64,000 nt of DNA from Acidimicrobiaceae bacterium (GTDB taxonomy: Bacteria > Actinomycetota > Acidimicrobiia > Acidimicrobiales > RAAP-2): positions 44,156 to 108,155 of the forward strand of contig PMLJ01000039.1 of assembly GCA_003158855.1 (NCBI GenBank), read 5' to 3'. Numbering within the stretch: the first letter of the stretch is position 1; each line of letters opens with the position of its first letter. Position numbers and translations under genes: made by a program. Below, in pieces: positions 9,909 to 18,063 of this stretch. The notes beneath the pieces are model-generated. The model was not told the origin of the DNA. It did no database searches and was given only the letters and a program-made list of their open reading frames with translations.

Positions 9909-10307
9909 CTACGCGGACATTAAGTACCTGAAACTCTGAGGTGCGCGGGTACCCGGATCGAACTCTTCAAGCGATTGCGGTTCGTCATATGTGACTACCG
10001 CTTCGATGAGAATTCCAACGGCATCTATCGTTCCATCAAAGTATTCGAAGAATGACCGCTTATCAATGCCTGCCACGTTGGAGTAACGACGCCATAACTC
10101 AGCAGGACTTGCAACGACTTGTCCAGAAACGAGGAACTCTCCGACGACGGCCTTTACCGGCGCAGTCGTGTAGATAACCACTCGTTCGATGTCACTTGCC
10201 AAGCGGCGCTTACGAAACTCGACCTGCTTCGTTCCCTCAAGTATCGCTTGAGCGAACTGTGGTCGAATGGACATTAGCGCGGCGCGTTGAGCTGTTGGCG
10301 TAGCCAT
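9909..10307 (-). CDS. ASCH domain protein
   Basis: A 132-residue protein that is essentially one ASCH/PUA-like domain. It opens with the hallmark ALMSIRPQFAQAILEGTKQV and EFRKRR, then VVIYTTAPVKAVVGEF and a C-terminal helical part. ASCH domains bind RNA or modified nucleotides, and some act as nucleases or as readers of modified bases. The start at 10307 lies 34 bases inside the end of the upstream PIN-GNAT fusion gene, so the two are translationally coupled and probably work together. The upstream gene ends in a related fold, giving two such domains in one operon. Confidence 0.85.
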   Translation of the reverse strand: MATPTAQRAALMSIRPQFAQAILEGTKQVEFRKRRLASDIERVVIYTTAPVKAVVGEFLVSGQVVASPAELWRRYSNVAGIDKRSFFEYFDGTIDAVGILIEAVVTYDEPQSLEEFDPGTRAPQSFRYLMSA

Positions 10308-11755
10308 GTGAGTGCTCCTTCATCATTGACTCGCTGAATAGTCTGCGGTGGACCTTTCAACAGTCTTGTCTTCTTCAACTGTCTAAGTGGCCATGGTGCC
10401 GGCAACACACGATCTTGCCGAAACAGAATCGCAAGAACCGATCGATCGTCTTCACACATCAATCGAATCTCGGCATCCGGGTACACGGTGCGTAGTCCCA
10501 CAAGCCGTCTAATCTCATCGGCGTTCGACGACCTAGTAACACTCTCCACCACCCCTATGACTGTTATTGCACTGAGATCAATCGATCGGTAGAAGAGCAG
10601 GGTGTCTCCCGGCGCAAGGGTCGTGATGAGCGATCTCGACAAGTACGCCTTCATGATGGCGTTTCCAGACGCGTTCGGACCAAACAGTTGCCCTTGAATT
10701 CGAGCTTCAGGAAAGAGGACATCGTGCCACTGTGGCTGAATCGGTACGACAAAGGCTCGACGTACTAGAACTGCAGGTGGTCCAAAATCTCGATGGAATT
10801 GCAGAGGATCGAGTTGTGAACTCTCAGGCGGCGGTCGGCGGTTCTTTGCCAGAACGAGCTGGCCATCTTGTGTTCTTCCGTCTAGTTCATGGAAGCCAAA
10901 GTCCGAGAATAGACGCACGACACCTACGTGGTGAGGAAATACTTCGACGTAGATTTGGTCGATACCGTTCTCTTGCGCGAACTGGAATACTGACTTCAGG
11001 ATCAATTCACCGCGTTTTGCGCCGCCCGCCTGAGGTGCGACTTTGAAAGTGCACACCTTCAGAAGTTTCCCAGCAAGATCGTGCTCCCGGCCGCTCTCAA
11101 TCTTCAAGATAGCGAGCGCTTCAATCTCTCCGTTTGCCCCGAAGACGACACGACAGGGCCGACTCTTCCGCTGTACCTTCTCTCTGAACCAGGATTCAAA
11201 GGGGGCGTAGTCAAGCTTGAGCGAATCAAAGAACGGATCGTCGACTGATAGTTGATAACCGACTCTCTCCTCAACTGTGGGCAACACCGTCGACTCGCCC
11301 AGGAAACGCTCAAGGTATTCAATGCCGCCAAGTATCGATAGCGCGCGATCACCCAGCCCGGCCCGAACTACATGATTACGCAGTCGCCTGTCTTCGGTGA
11401 TCAAGAAGTCCGTGGCGTTGTTGTCGAGCGACGCAAGCATCTGCAGATCAACTTCGTCATTTGGAGAAAGCGGGGTTGCGTAGCCAGCCTCTTTTGCAAG
11501 ACCAGATCGCGCGTCGAAGGGAGCTAGCAGTCGCCATTGCCGCATCTTCAGTAACGATGCTTGGCGCATTGGGATGCTTTCTGTGTTGCCAATGTCACTC
11601 TTCGTCGCAGGGTGCAAGAACAGCTCGCAGTTGCTTTGGAGCGCTAATTGTTTCAACCGAGTAGCCAACTCTGCATTGACGTGAAGGCGAGTTGGCGAGA
11701 TGTCTTCACACGCGTAGAAGACATTCGTGTCGAAGAGCAACTTCAAGCCTGACAC
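10274..11755 (-). CDS. PIN-GNAT-ASCH/EVE-like triple fusion protein
   Basis: A 493-residue three-part protein. Residues 1 to about 150 look like a PIN nuclease: GLKLLFDTNVFYACED at the start with the first acidic residue, and ATDFLITEDRRLRNH near 115-130 with later acidic residues. Residues of about 190-305 resemble a GNAT acetyltransferase (IEALAILKIE, then GLI-like helices and HHVGVVRLFSDFGFHE, where the acetyl-CoA fold ends). Residues of about 330-490 resemble an ASCH/EVE/PUA-like domain with KAYLSRSLITTLAPGDTLLF and ITVIGVVESV. The start is GTG at 11755. It overlaps the downstream ASCH gene. A PIN nuclease tied to an acetyltransferase suggests an RNA-targeting toxin-like protein with self-modification or nucleotide sensing; this is inference. 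Confidence 0.75.
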   Translation of the reverse strand: MSGLKLLFDTNVFYACEDISPTRLHVNAELATRLKQLALQSNCELFLHPATKSDIGNTESIPMRQASLLKMRQWRLLAPFDARSGLAKEAGYATPLSPNDEVDLQMLASLDNNATDFLITEDRRLRNHVVRAGLGDRALSILGGIEYLERFLGESTVLPTVEERVGYQLSVDDPFFDSLKLDYAPFESWFREKVQRKSRPCRVVFGANGEIEALAILKIESGREHDLAGKLLKVCTFKVAPQAGGAKRGELILKSVFQFAQENGIDQIYVEVFPHHVGVVRLFSDFGFHELDGRTQDGQLVLAKNRRPPPESSQLDPLQFHRDFGPPAVLVRRAFVVPIQPQWHDVLFPEARIQGQLFGPNASGNAIMKAYLSRSLITTLAPGDTLLFYRSIDLSAITVIGVVESVTRSSNADEIRRLVGLRTVYPDAEIRLMCEDDRSVLAILFRQDRVLPAPWPLRQLKKTRLLKGPPQTIQRVNDEGALTWLRQQLNAPR

Positions 11756-11762
11756 CGTCTAT

Positions 11763-12005
11763 CTACTCCTCAGAGTGACGGCTCTTGACATCATCTCCGT
11801 CAATGCCGCTTTGTCCAATCTTCACTTGAAGCCAGTGTGACACGTACGACTGAGTGAGGGGGTATTCGAGGATCCATGTGGACTCGCTCAAGCGTGAAGA
11901 TAGCGAATAACACCAACCAACCTGTCCAGAAGAAAGGCGCAGCCTCCGACAGTTTCGTACGACGCCTAAACCGCTGAGAGTCTTGCGATCATTCTCTCTG
12001 GACAA
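11763..12005 (-). CDS. Possible small protein upstream of the PIN-GNAT gene
   Basis: An 80-residue open frame with a TTG start that ends seven bases before the PIN-GNAT start, on the same strand. That spacing would suit an operon partner such as an antitoxin. However, the ribosome binding site is poor, the peptide has many serine and arginine residues, and no domain is recognisable. The only structured-looking part is the C-terminal half (LTQSYVSHWLQVKIGQSG). It may be spurious. Confidence 0.25.
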   Translation of the reverse strand: MSRENDRKTLSGLGVVRNCRRLRLSSGQVGWCYSLSSRLSESTWILEYPLTQSYVSHWLQVKIGQSGIDGDDVKSRHSEE

Positions 12006-12189
12006 CCGTTGAGTAACGAGTTCAAGACGACCTTGCCCCTAATCGTTACCAACCGAGCGAACTGCGAACCTAAATTGCGGCTCGATCCCGTATGGCTTCA
12101 TCAAGAGATTGCATCTCACCCGTGGTCATTCCGATACACCCCCCGCGTACGCTCGAGGTACGGCAGCCGACGACAAAAGAAGGAACTTG

Positions 12190-13563
12190 ATGGAGGCAGC
12201 AATTAGCATGATCGGGCCATGGAGGCGCGAAGGAATTCTCGGCCAAGGGGGCAATGCCACGGTATGGCGAGCTTCCCGACTGGATGACAGCACTCCAGTC
12301 GCCTTGAAGGTCATCGACTCGACAAAGGTCGACGACGAGTCCTATGTCAGATTCATCCGAGAAGTCAGGTTTCTCCGCGACCAAGGGGAGGCACCCGGTA
12401 TCCTCCCGCTAATTGATTCACATTTACCCACGCGTCCGAGCAAGCGAGACCGAGCATGGTTGGCAATGCCAATTGCCACGCCAATTGCTGAGGCGCTCGA
12501 GGGACTCCCGCTTGAAGGAGTGGTTCAAGCCATGGCCACAATTGCAAATACTCTTGAAAGGCTCGAGCGAGAACTCAACGTCGCTCATCGCGACATCAAG
12601 CCAGGAAACCTTTACAGACTTGATGGCGAATATCTGATTGGCGATTTTGGACTAATCGCTCTTCATGATGCCCTGCCCCTGACCGGAAACGGACGCCAGG
12701 TCGGGCCTGCCCATTTCACGGCATACGAAATGATTCTTGATCCATCTTCGGCCGATCCTCATCGAGCTGATGTCTACTCTCTCGGAAAGACGCTGTGGGT
12801 GCTCGCGACTGGTCAACGGTTTCCGCCGGAAGGACATCAGCCGGTGGGCATGAGGAAATTTGAGGTTGGTGACTTCAGACCGCACCCGCGCTCGCACGCA
12901 CTTGATCAAGAGGTTGACCTGATGACGCGGTTAAGTCCGGAAGGACGCCCGTCTAAGCAGCAAGTAGCTCGCGATCTTGCGGCCTGGGTCGAGTTGACGT
13001 CGGAAGCGCCTGTCATTGATGTTTCGGAAGCACGCATGCGATTGCGAGCAAAAATCGACAGGGCAATGAACGCGCAAGATGCTGAAGATCAGTACAAGAA
13101 TCTGGCGCACGAAGCGGCACGTCGTCTTCAAGAACTCGTCCGGCCGATTAATGACGAGCTAAGACGCCTCCACCCTCGAACCAAGACCGACGTCATGAAC
13201 GACAAATTGACGAGCAACGTTCTCAAGAGGCACGAATACCCGAAGCGAGTGATTTGGGATTGGCGACGCTGCACAATTGTCGCGGCGTTCGAAGGACCGA
13301 TGGCGACAACCTTGCGCGTAGCTCGTGGTCTCGAATTACTAGACGACGGTACCCTCCACCTCTACTTGACCGTACACGTCGGTCCCGAAGGCACTTTCGG
13401 GTCTGACTTCCACTGGTCCTACCGAGGAGTTACGACTGCACGAGTAGGCAGTGTCGAGGCGGAATTGATGCTCGACATTGGAGTTAAAGAATTGGCAACG
13501 GCCGCAACCCAAGCGGTCGAAATCTTCGTAGACAGACTTCCCGATCTCAACGGGATGAACTGA
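12190..13563 (+). CDS. Hanks-type serine/threonine protein kinase
   Basis: A 457-residue protein with an N-terminal kinase domain (about 10-270) and a C-terminal unknown region. Visible motifs are the glycine loop (LGQGGNATVW, 18-26), the ATP-binding lysine K40 (VALKVID), the catalytic loop HRDIKPGN (133-140), DFG (152-154) and the F-helix region RADVYSLGKTLWVL. All key residues are present, so it should be active. The C-terminal 200 residues contain no membrane helix or PASTA repeat, so it is a soluble kinase unlike the PknB type. ATG at 12190 was chosen because AAGGA lies just upstream; a longer TTG start exists. It is convergent with a zinc-ribbon gene one base apart and lies in the defence island, so a role in phage sensing is possible but inferred. 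Confidence 0.9.
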   Translation: MEAAISMIGPWRREGILGQGGNATVWRASRLDDSTPVALKVIDSTKVDDESYVRFIREVRFLRDQGEAPGILPLIDSHLPTRPSKRDRAWLAMPIATPIAEALEGLPLEGVVQAMATIANTLERLERELNVAHRDIKPGNLYRLDGEYLIGDFGLIALHDALPLTGNGRQVGPAHFTAYEMILDPSSADPHRADVYSLGKTLWVLATGQRFPPEGHQPVGMRKFEVGDFRPHPRSHALDQEVDLMTRLSPEGRPSKQQVARDLAAWVELTSEAPVIDVSEARMRLRAKIDRAMNAQDAEDQYKNLAHEAARRLQELVRPINDELRRLHPRTKTDVMNDKLTSNVLKRHEYPKRVIWDWRRCTIVAAFEGPMATTLRVARGLELLDDGTLHLYLTVHVGPEGTFGSDFHWSYRGVTTARVGSVEAELMLDIGVKELATAATQAVEIFVDRLPDLNGMN

Positions 13564-13564
13564 G

Positions 13565-14041
13565 CTAAACGGTGGGCGTGCCGCATGCGAAGCACATGGC
13601 TGGACCACTCCAGTCATCAAGGACCTTTACGGGCTCCGCGGGGTGACATGTGAACGTCACAACCTTCATGTCGTCGTCTTCAGTGAGTTGCGGCGACTTC
13701 TCCGGAGTTTGGTGGCTAACTCGAGCTGAGACCAACCCGCCGGAACGTCGGGCAATGCTCCCGATGTCGTCCGAAAACTTCTTCAACATCGGGTTCAATA
13801 CCTCGTTCACGACCACCGAATGCGCGCTTTGAATCTGGGCTTTCGTGAACCACGAATTCGGAGGCGCTTGGACGCCACAGTACGGACAAAAGTATCCACC
13901 CTCAAGAGGCTGCACTGGCTCTTCTTCGCCGAGCGCCGGCCGTACCTTGAGTTCGCGTTCACAAGTTGGACACTCGCGCCGCAGGAATCCGTCGGAATCT
14001 AATGGGACCAACATGGAAAGTTCCGCGTTGCCATCGCTCAA
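13565..14041 (-). CDS. Zinc-ribbon protein with TTG start
   Basis: A 158-residue protein with two zinc-binding regions. The first is C24-x2-C27 and C52-x2-C55 (CPTC and CPYC), a classic zinc ribbon. The second includes C132-H133 and C150-x2-C153 near the C-terminus. A TTG start at 14041 is preferred over ATG at 14014 because GGGAGG lies six bases upstream of the TTG. The middle part is helical with a basic, serine-rich patch. No enzyme domain is visible. The gene is tail-to-tail with the kinase and head-to-head with the second HEPN-like gene, so it may be part of a kinase/HEPN system. This is only suggested by position. Confidence 0.65.
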   Translation of the reverse strand: MSDGNAELSMLVPLDSDGFLRRECPTCERELKVRPALGEEEPVQPLEGGYFCPYCGVQAPPNSWFTKAQIQSAHSVVVNEVLNPMLKKFSDDIGSIARRSGGLVSARVSHQTPEKSPQLTEDDDMKVVTFTCHPAEPVKVLDDWSGPAMCFACGTPTV

Positions 14042-14062
14042 GTGATGCCTCCCTAGCTCGCC

Positions 14063-14251
14063 TCACATTTCAGAACCGTAAGCGCCACTCGCATCATAGG
14101 CAGGAAAGGTGCCAAATTTGCTTCTCCAAGCGAAAAGGGGGACATCGGGAGGATTCCGAAAGCTTCCAGTCATATCTTGAAGAGCGCTCCAATCCTTCAG
14201 TATCCCGCTTGAATTCGCGCCTTCGACAAACAGCTGTCTTCGAGCTTGCAT
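14063..14251 (-). CDS. Doubtful 62-residue ORF upstream of the zinc-ribbon gene
   Basis: This frame starts with ATG at 14251, ends 21 bases before the zinc-ribbon start and is on the same strand. The peptide has a natural-looking composition (DWSALQDMTGSFRNPPDVPL). There is no ribosome binding site and no known motif, and the stretch also serves as the shared intergenic region with the divergent HEPN-like gene. It may be a gene remnant. Confidence 0.2.
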   Translation of the reverse strand: MQARRQLFVEGANSSGILKDWSALQDMTGSFRNPPDVPLFAWRSKFGTFPAYDASGAYGSEM

Positions 14252-14264
14252 TAATTTTCCAGCA

Positions 14265-15239
14265 ATGAATACGGTCAGAAGGCCGAACTTGAGTGATGCT
14301 GAGATGATGAGTGAAACGGACGACGAGGCGCGACAAGGACGTAGCCGTCAGCTCAACCTGCCAGCGATTACTTGGATCGTTGCTAAAGATCGACGTGCGG
14401 GAACACTCGGAGTGGCCGCAAGTATCAGTGGAAAATTCAAAGGAATCCCGGCTCGGATCACTCGAACGGAAGACGCGTGGACACTGTTGGCTAAGAACGT
14501 CGAAGAGACGATCGCGACCGAAGACCTGTTAAAGCTAATTGCAGACGGAGTTTTCTTCCCTCTCACTGTGGAGGTGCTGCCCGATCTCGCCCCGAGTCTG
14601 TTTGACGGAGCGGTCAGAGCAGCGGAGTCTTCTCTCAATCACTTGCTCAAAGCACGTTCCCAACTCGATGAAGTCGCCGGAGCCCAAAACGAAGGGGGAT
14701 GGTTGGTTACGTTCGTCCTCGCGTCTCACGACCTTGACATGACCCTGCAAACCGCAGTCTCGTCAGTGATGTTGGCTGTCGCATCGGTCGAGGCTCAGCT
14801 CAACAAGTGGGCCGACTCTCATGGCGGCTGGAACGCGGAAGAGGATCGACTTCCCATCGGCGAGAAACTCAAGGCTCTTGCGACGAGAGCCGGAACAGTC
14901 ATTGACCTGGGGTCGGCACCGTATCAACGTCTCTGCGAAGCCGTCCGACGCAGAAACGAGTACGTTCATTCGAGTCCGTTGCCCCGACCGATGTCTCTTA
15001 CGGGAGGAAAGATTGCCGTGCCGGGCACAACAGTAGCTACGGAAGCGCGCGAAGCATGTCTGGGCGCTCGACAAGCGCTCATCTCGCTCGCCCAGGCTCT
15101 CAATCAGCCACCGCCAAGGTATCTATCGATATGCCCTCCGGCCAATCCACCTACTGAGGAGGCGTGGTCAGGTGCCGCCGTGCTTAACGGCGTACGCGAA
15201 GATCCGGACTTCATCGACCGTCCCGGTCCACCGTCCTGA
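14265..15239 (+). CDS. HEPN-like protein with RNEYVH motif
   Basis: A 324-residue protein. The N-terminal part (about 1-105) has no recognised domain. From about 108 to 270 there are long helices, and RNEYVH at residues 230-235 fits the RNxxxH catalytic signature of HEPN ribonuclease-like domains. The C-terminal part is proline-rich and probably unstructured. It resembles the HEPN-like protein near 6.8 kb only in the motif. It lies between the kinase/zinc-ribbon pair and the ubiquitin-like cassette, convergent with the latter. It may be an RNase effector in the island; activity has not been shown. A four-helix bundle with a chance RNxxxH is the alternative. Confidence 0.65.
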   Translation: MNTVRRPNLSDAEMMSETDDEARQGRSRQLNLPAITWIVAKDRRAGTLGVAASISGKFKGIPARITRTEDAWTLLAKNVEETIATEDLLKLIADGVFFPLTVEVLPDLAPSLFDGAVRAAESSLNHLLKARSQLDEVAGAQNEGGWLVTFVLASHDLDMTLQTAVSSVMLAVASVEAQLNKWADSHGGWNAEEDRLPIGEKLKALATRAGTVIDLGSAPYQRLCEAVRRRNEYVHSSPLPRPMSLTGGKIAVPGTTVATEAREACLGARQALISLAQALNQPPPRYLSICPPANPPTEEAWSGAAVLNGVREDPDFIDRPGPPS

Positions 15240-15300
15240 CCTCCTCAACACTGCTCGGCGAAAGTCCCGAGCGTTGTGGATACCACCGAACTTCACTTGC

Positions 15301-15471
15301 CTACCGTCGCCAGTAATTTCGTCGACGCGAATTGCGGAACCACTCGGTCGCCACGACATCAATCGCAAACATCACTGCGGCGAACACGATGTAACCCCAG
15401 TCATATGCCCATACTTGCTGCACAAAGTGGTTCAACAGCGCCTGCGTCGAAGATGCAGTACTAGTACTCAT
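15301..15471 (-). CDS. Small single-pass membrane protein of the ubiquitin-like cassette
   Basis: A 56-residue protein starting at ATG 15471, chosen because a strong ribosome binding site (GGAGGG) lies eight bases upstream. A hydrophobic segment of about 20 residues (YDWGYIVFAAVMFAIDVVAT) is followed by a very basic tail (RNSRRRNYWRR), which predicts one membrane helix with the C-terminus inside. It is the last cistron on the minus strand after the DUF6527 gene, with 132 bases between them. Small membrane proteins often act as effectors or anchors in defence operons; whether this one belongs to the cassette is an inference from order and strand. Confidence 0.65.
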   Translation of the reverse strand: MSTSTASSTQALLNHFVQQVWAYDWGYIVFAAVMFAIDVVATEWFRNSRRRNYWRR

Positions 15472-15603
15472 TTGATTTCCCTCCTTTCTCATATTCCTCG
15501 GGACACCATTCTCTTGGTGACCGCACGAACCTCAATGCGCCATGAAACATCCGAGGCGCTTGTTGCCGCATTCGTTGTAAAGCGCTGCCAACAAGAACGG
15601 TCG

Positions 15604-16044
15604 TCACTCCGTTTCATCCATACCGTCAATTGACCTCGTGCCCAACAATCGATGGATCCAAGACTTCGCCCGTTGTTGTGTCCGCTTCGGTGACTTGTAG
15701 TCACGATGGGCACCAAGAGCTGTAGCAACCTCCGATGCGAACTGGTCCGACTCCCCTCGCCACCTGGTTGCCGCTCTCACCCAACGAACTCGGTCAAGTC
15801 TGATCCAATAATGGGACTGACACGGAAGACTCCAATTACCGATAGACGGCGTGAGTGACACCGCCTCGCCGTCGAAGAGTAGTTGCCAGTCGGCCGGAGA
15901 CAATGGAGTTACGACCTTGTTCCCGCAACCACAAGGGCACAGGTGAACTACCGTAGCGAAGCGCAGGGAGACATAGAGAACCCCCTCCGCCAAGACGGCA
16001 GGCACGTACTCGACGAACTCATGCGTGAGTGAGGCGTGTCTCAC
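15604..16044 (-). CDS. DUF6527 family protein of the ubiquitin-like cassette
   Basis: A 146-residue protein matching the DUF6527 pattern. It has CPCGCGN at residues 36-42, then LSPADW, SLTPSIGN at 63-70 and C75/H78 in PCQSHYWI. The conserved cysteines and histidine suggest a metal-binding or catalytic site. Members are found beside multiubiquitin-domain and ThiF-type genes in bacteria. Their biochemical role is not something I can state; a peptidase, ligase or adaptor role has to be tested. GTG at 16044 lies 15 bases after the E1-like stop, so it is in the same operon. Confidence 0.82.
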   Translation of the reverse strand: MRHASLTHEFVEYVPAVLAEGVLYVSLRFATVVHLCPCGCGNKVVTPLSPADWQLLFDGEAVSLTPSIGNWSLPCQSHYWIRLDRVRWVRAATRWRGESDQFASEVATALGAHRDYKSPKRTQQRAKSWIHRLLGTRSIDGMDETE

Positions 16045-16059
16045 AGGGCCCGATTCTCA

Positions 16060-17223
16060 TTAAGATAGGTGATTCCCGTCGATCGTGTACATCATCGACA
16101 ACTCGCGTTGCTGGTCGTCATAGAAGCCGCACATCTTCTTCCACTTCAATACTGCCAACACCGCGTTGAGCGCATTCAGATCCGCGATTTGAATATTCGC
16201 GTCGTATTCGTCTTCCGGGTCGGCGCCGAAAGGTATGAGATTGCGCTCCCAAACATGATCCCGATTACGTGGGGTGCTGGCCGTGACTCGGACGATGCCA
16301 GACAGCGATTCGCCCACGCGGCGCACGCCCATACCAACCTCGATGAACGACGTGCCGTACTCCTCAAGCTTCTCGATGATCAGCCTCTCATTCGGATCGG
16401 AGTCCATCGCCAAGAAGATGAAGCTCATGTCCCGCAGTTCATCCACGTTCGTCGAATCAATGTTGACTGGGTGAGCAACGATGCCCCGGTGGAGAGAGCC
16501 GTACTTCCATTGGAAGTACTCGACCTTGGTTGGCGAAGCATTGAGCTCTTCGAGAGTCGCGGCCCCGGGAGCGCGAAAGGCATTGTGCGTGAGGAACTTG
16601 TCCGCGTCGAAGAGATGGATTTCCTGGATTGGTGTCTTGGCGATTAGGTCAAGAATGTACGACCCTGTTCCGCCCAAGCCGATGATGGCGACCTTCGCCA
16701 GTCCCAGTTTGCTCGTAATCGCGCCAATCCCTGCCCGACTCGACGCCGCGTCGACATACCGAAATACCGACTCGTCTTCGGTGGTCACGACGGGGGGAAA
16801 CGTCCTGGCCGTCGCCGTAGGGTCAATGACGTTCGCGCAGTCGCCAACCATGCGAACGTATGCAGTCATCTTCGCGTAGTAGTCCGGGTATCCCTCCGGT
16901 GGCTTGCTCGAGAACCTGCACGCGGCGGTGAGACCCTCAAGGACGTCGAAGGGCTGGTCGGAGTTAATGATCTTGCTCAATGGCGTGCCGATGTTGTCGC
17001 AGGGCACGCCTCCGATAAACGCAGCCGTGTGGTCGCTCGGCTTCGTGGCCATGTCTCCACTGGTCGAGAGCTCTGACACGAGGACGCCGAGCTTGACCAC
17101 CCTGTCGGCATCGACATACGGCACGTGCTTGACCAGGAGATGTCCAGAGCGAATTTCGATGTCGAATCCCTCATCACGGAGACGCTGGAGATCCGGGCTA
17201 CGACTTACTAGTGCTGTAGACAT
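16060..17223 (-). CDS. E1-like ThiF-family adenylyltransferase with DUF6791 N-terminus
   Basis: A 387-residue protein. Residues 1 to about 165 match the DUF6791 domain (LVSRSPDLQRLRDEGFDIEI, then KPSDHTAAFIGG and FSSKPPEGYPDYYAKM). Residues of about 170-380 form an E1/ThiF adenylation domain. GLGGTGS at 182-188 is the ATP-binding loop, D206 and D208 fall in HLFDADKF, and N214/R217 lie in the conserved HNAFRAPG. It would adenylate the C-terminus of the adjacent ubiquitin-like protein. No separate E2-like protein or JAB peptidase gene is seen, so the N-terminal domain or DUF6527 may supply missing steps. I chose ATG 17223, which lies inside the end of the multiubiquitin gene, so translation is coupled. 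A longer frame begins at 17268. Confidence 0.88.
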   Translation of the reverse strand: MSTALVSRSPDLQRLRDEGFDIEIRSGHLLVKHVPYVDADRVVKLGVLVSELSTSGDMATKPSDHTAAFIGGVPCDNIGTPLSKIINSDQPFDVLEGLTAACRFSSKPPEGYPDYYAKMTAYVRMVGDCANVIDPTATARTFPPVVTTEDESVFRYVDAASSRAGIGAITSKLGLAKVAIIGLGGTGSYILDLIAKTPIQEIHLFDADKFLTHNAFRAPGAATLEELNASPTKVEYFQWKYGSLHRGIVAHPVNIDSTNVDELRDMSFIFLAMDSDPNERLIIEKLEEYGTSFIEVGMGVRRVGESLSGIVRVTASTPRNRDHVWERNLIPFGADPEDEYDANIQIADLNALNAVLAVLKWKKMCGFYDDQQRELSMMYTIDGNHLS

Positions 17224-17479
17224 TGAACGTCGTACCTGCCTTTCGAACCAGGACCACCTCGCCTTCAACGAGGGATCCCTCGTGTCGCGGCTCCTTCGCG
17301 TCGCGGAAGGTAACCGTGTACGTCGTATCGGGGCCGGGGTCTACGGGGTACGCGATCGAGGTGACCTCGGTGTACGAGACCTCCTCGTGGGGCACTACCG
17401 CGAGTTGACCGTTGATGACGATGGAGTACTCAGTGTGCTCCTGTCGCTCCTCGGGGACTTCAGCTGCATTGTCTTCCAT
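17198..17479 (-). CDS. Multiubiquitin-domain ubiquitin-like protein
   Basis: A 93-residue protein with a single copy of the Multi_ubiq fold. After a short acidic N-terminus it has YSIVINGQLAVV, then EEVSYTEVTSIAYP, TTYTVTFRDA, then EGSLVEGEVVLVR and a final GTTFNVYSTSKS. These match the beta-grasp pattern of the family, including the YTVTF strand and the FNV near the C-terminus. It lacks the tandem repeats seen in some members and ends in serine rather than the double glycine of eukaryotic ubiquitin. It is the first gene of the cassette and overlaps the E1-like gene by 26 bases. It is the likely substrate of that enzyme for conjugation or antiphage modification. Confidence 0.85.
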   Translation of the reverse strand: MEDNAAEVPEERQEHTEYSIVINGQLAVVPHEEVSYTEVTSIAYPVDPGPDTTYTVTFRDAKEPRHEGSLVEGEVVLVRKAGTTFNVYSTSKS

Positions 17480-17532
17480 GGAAACTTCCTTTCAGTCGCG
17501 CCTCTTCTTCCAATTGGTCTCCGCTTAGACGC

Positions 17533-17668
17533 GTGTACGCGGACATGTGTACAGCGTAGCACCCATGACGAGGCGCCGCCGACAACGGCCCCCGGGGCGG
17601 CTCGCTCACCTCCCGGGTCCTGATAAAACGCCCGTGAGCCGCCAGCGCCAACATCCGCACGGGTGTAC
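17533..17668. promoter_or_regulatory. Divergent promoter region with three GTGTAC sites
   Basis: The 203 bases between the multiubiquitin gene and the XRE regulator gene contain the hexamer GTGTAC at 17533-17538, 17547-17552 and 17663-17668. The first two are 14 bases apart, and the third is just upstream of the regulator start and shares the longer form GTGTACGC with the first. A repeated site between divergent genes, one coding for an HTH protein, is a natural operator candidate for control of both operons. Binding is inferred and the promoter boxes are not clear. Confidence 0.35.
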
Positions 17669-17682
17669 GCTTGTCGGCGAAC

Positions 17683-18057
17683 ATGAAACTTCCGAGGAAA
17701 ACACTGGGTGAGTTGGTTCACGAGGCCCGCGTTGCAAAAGAATTGAGTCTTCGCGCCCTTGCAGGCCAGGTTCAATGCGCCCCCTCGTACCTCAACGACA
17801 TCGAATACAACCGCAGAGTCCCGTCAGAGGAAGTACTTAGACGAATTGCCTCCGAGCTGGACTTGGATGTCGATCTCCTCCTAGCAATGGCGGGGAGAGT
17901 CGGTGCCGGCGCCGAGGAGTTCATGAAGTCGAATCCGACTGCCGGCGTGCTTTTTCGTCGAGTATCCGAAGCTGGCCTCAAGGAGAGCGATCTCAAGAAA
18001 CTTCTGGAGAGTGCCGAGCAGATGGCTCGCAACCAGGCACCAAAAGAGTCCAAGTAG
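17683..18057 (+). CDS. XRE-family HTH regulator
   Basis: A 124-residue protein with an N-terminal HTH_XRE domain (about 8-60: LGELVHEARVAKELSLRALA, then SYLNDIEYNRRVPSEEVLRR). The C-terminal region is helical and may dimerise or contact the partner. ATG at 17683 is preferred over an upstream TTG. It is six bases upstream of an ImmA/IrrE-type protease gene, the classic repressor-protease pairing in which proteolysis lifts repression after a signal. It is divergent from the ubiquitin-like cassette and may control it through the intergenic GTGTAC sites. Regulation of that cassette is inference. Confidence 0.88.
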   Translation: MKLPRKTLGELVHEARVAKELSLRALAGQVQCAPSYLNDIEYNRRVPSEEVLRRIASELDLDVDLLLAMAGRVGAGAEEFMKSNPTAGVLFRRVSEAGLKESDLKKLLESAEQMARNQAPKESK

Positions 18058-18063
18058 CTCGCC

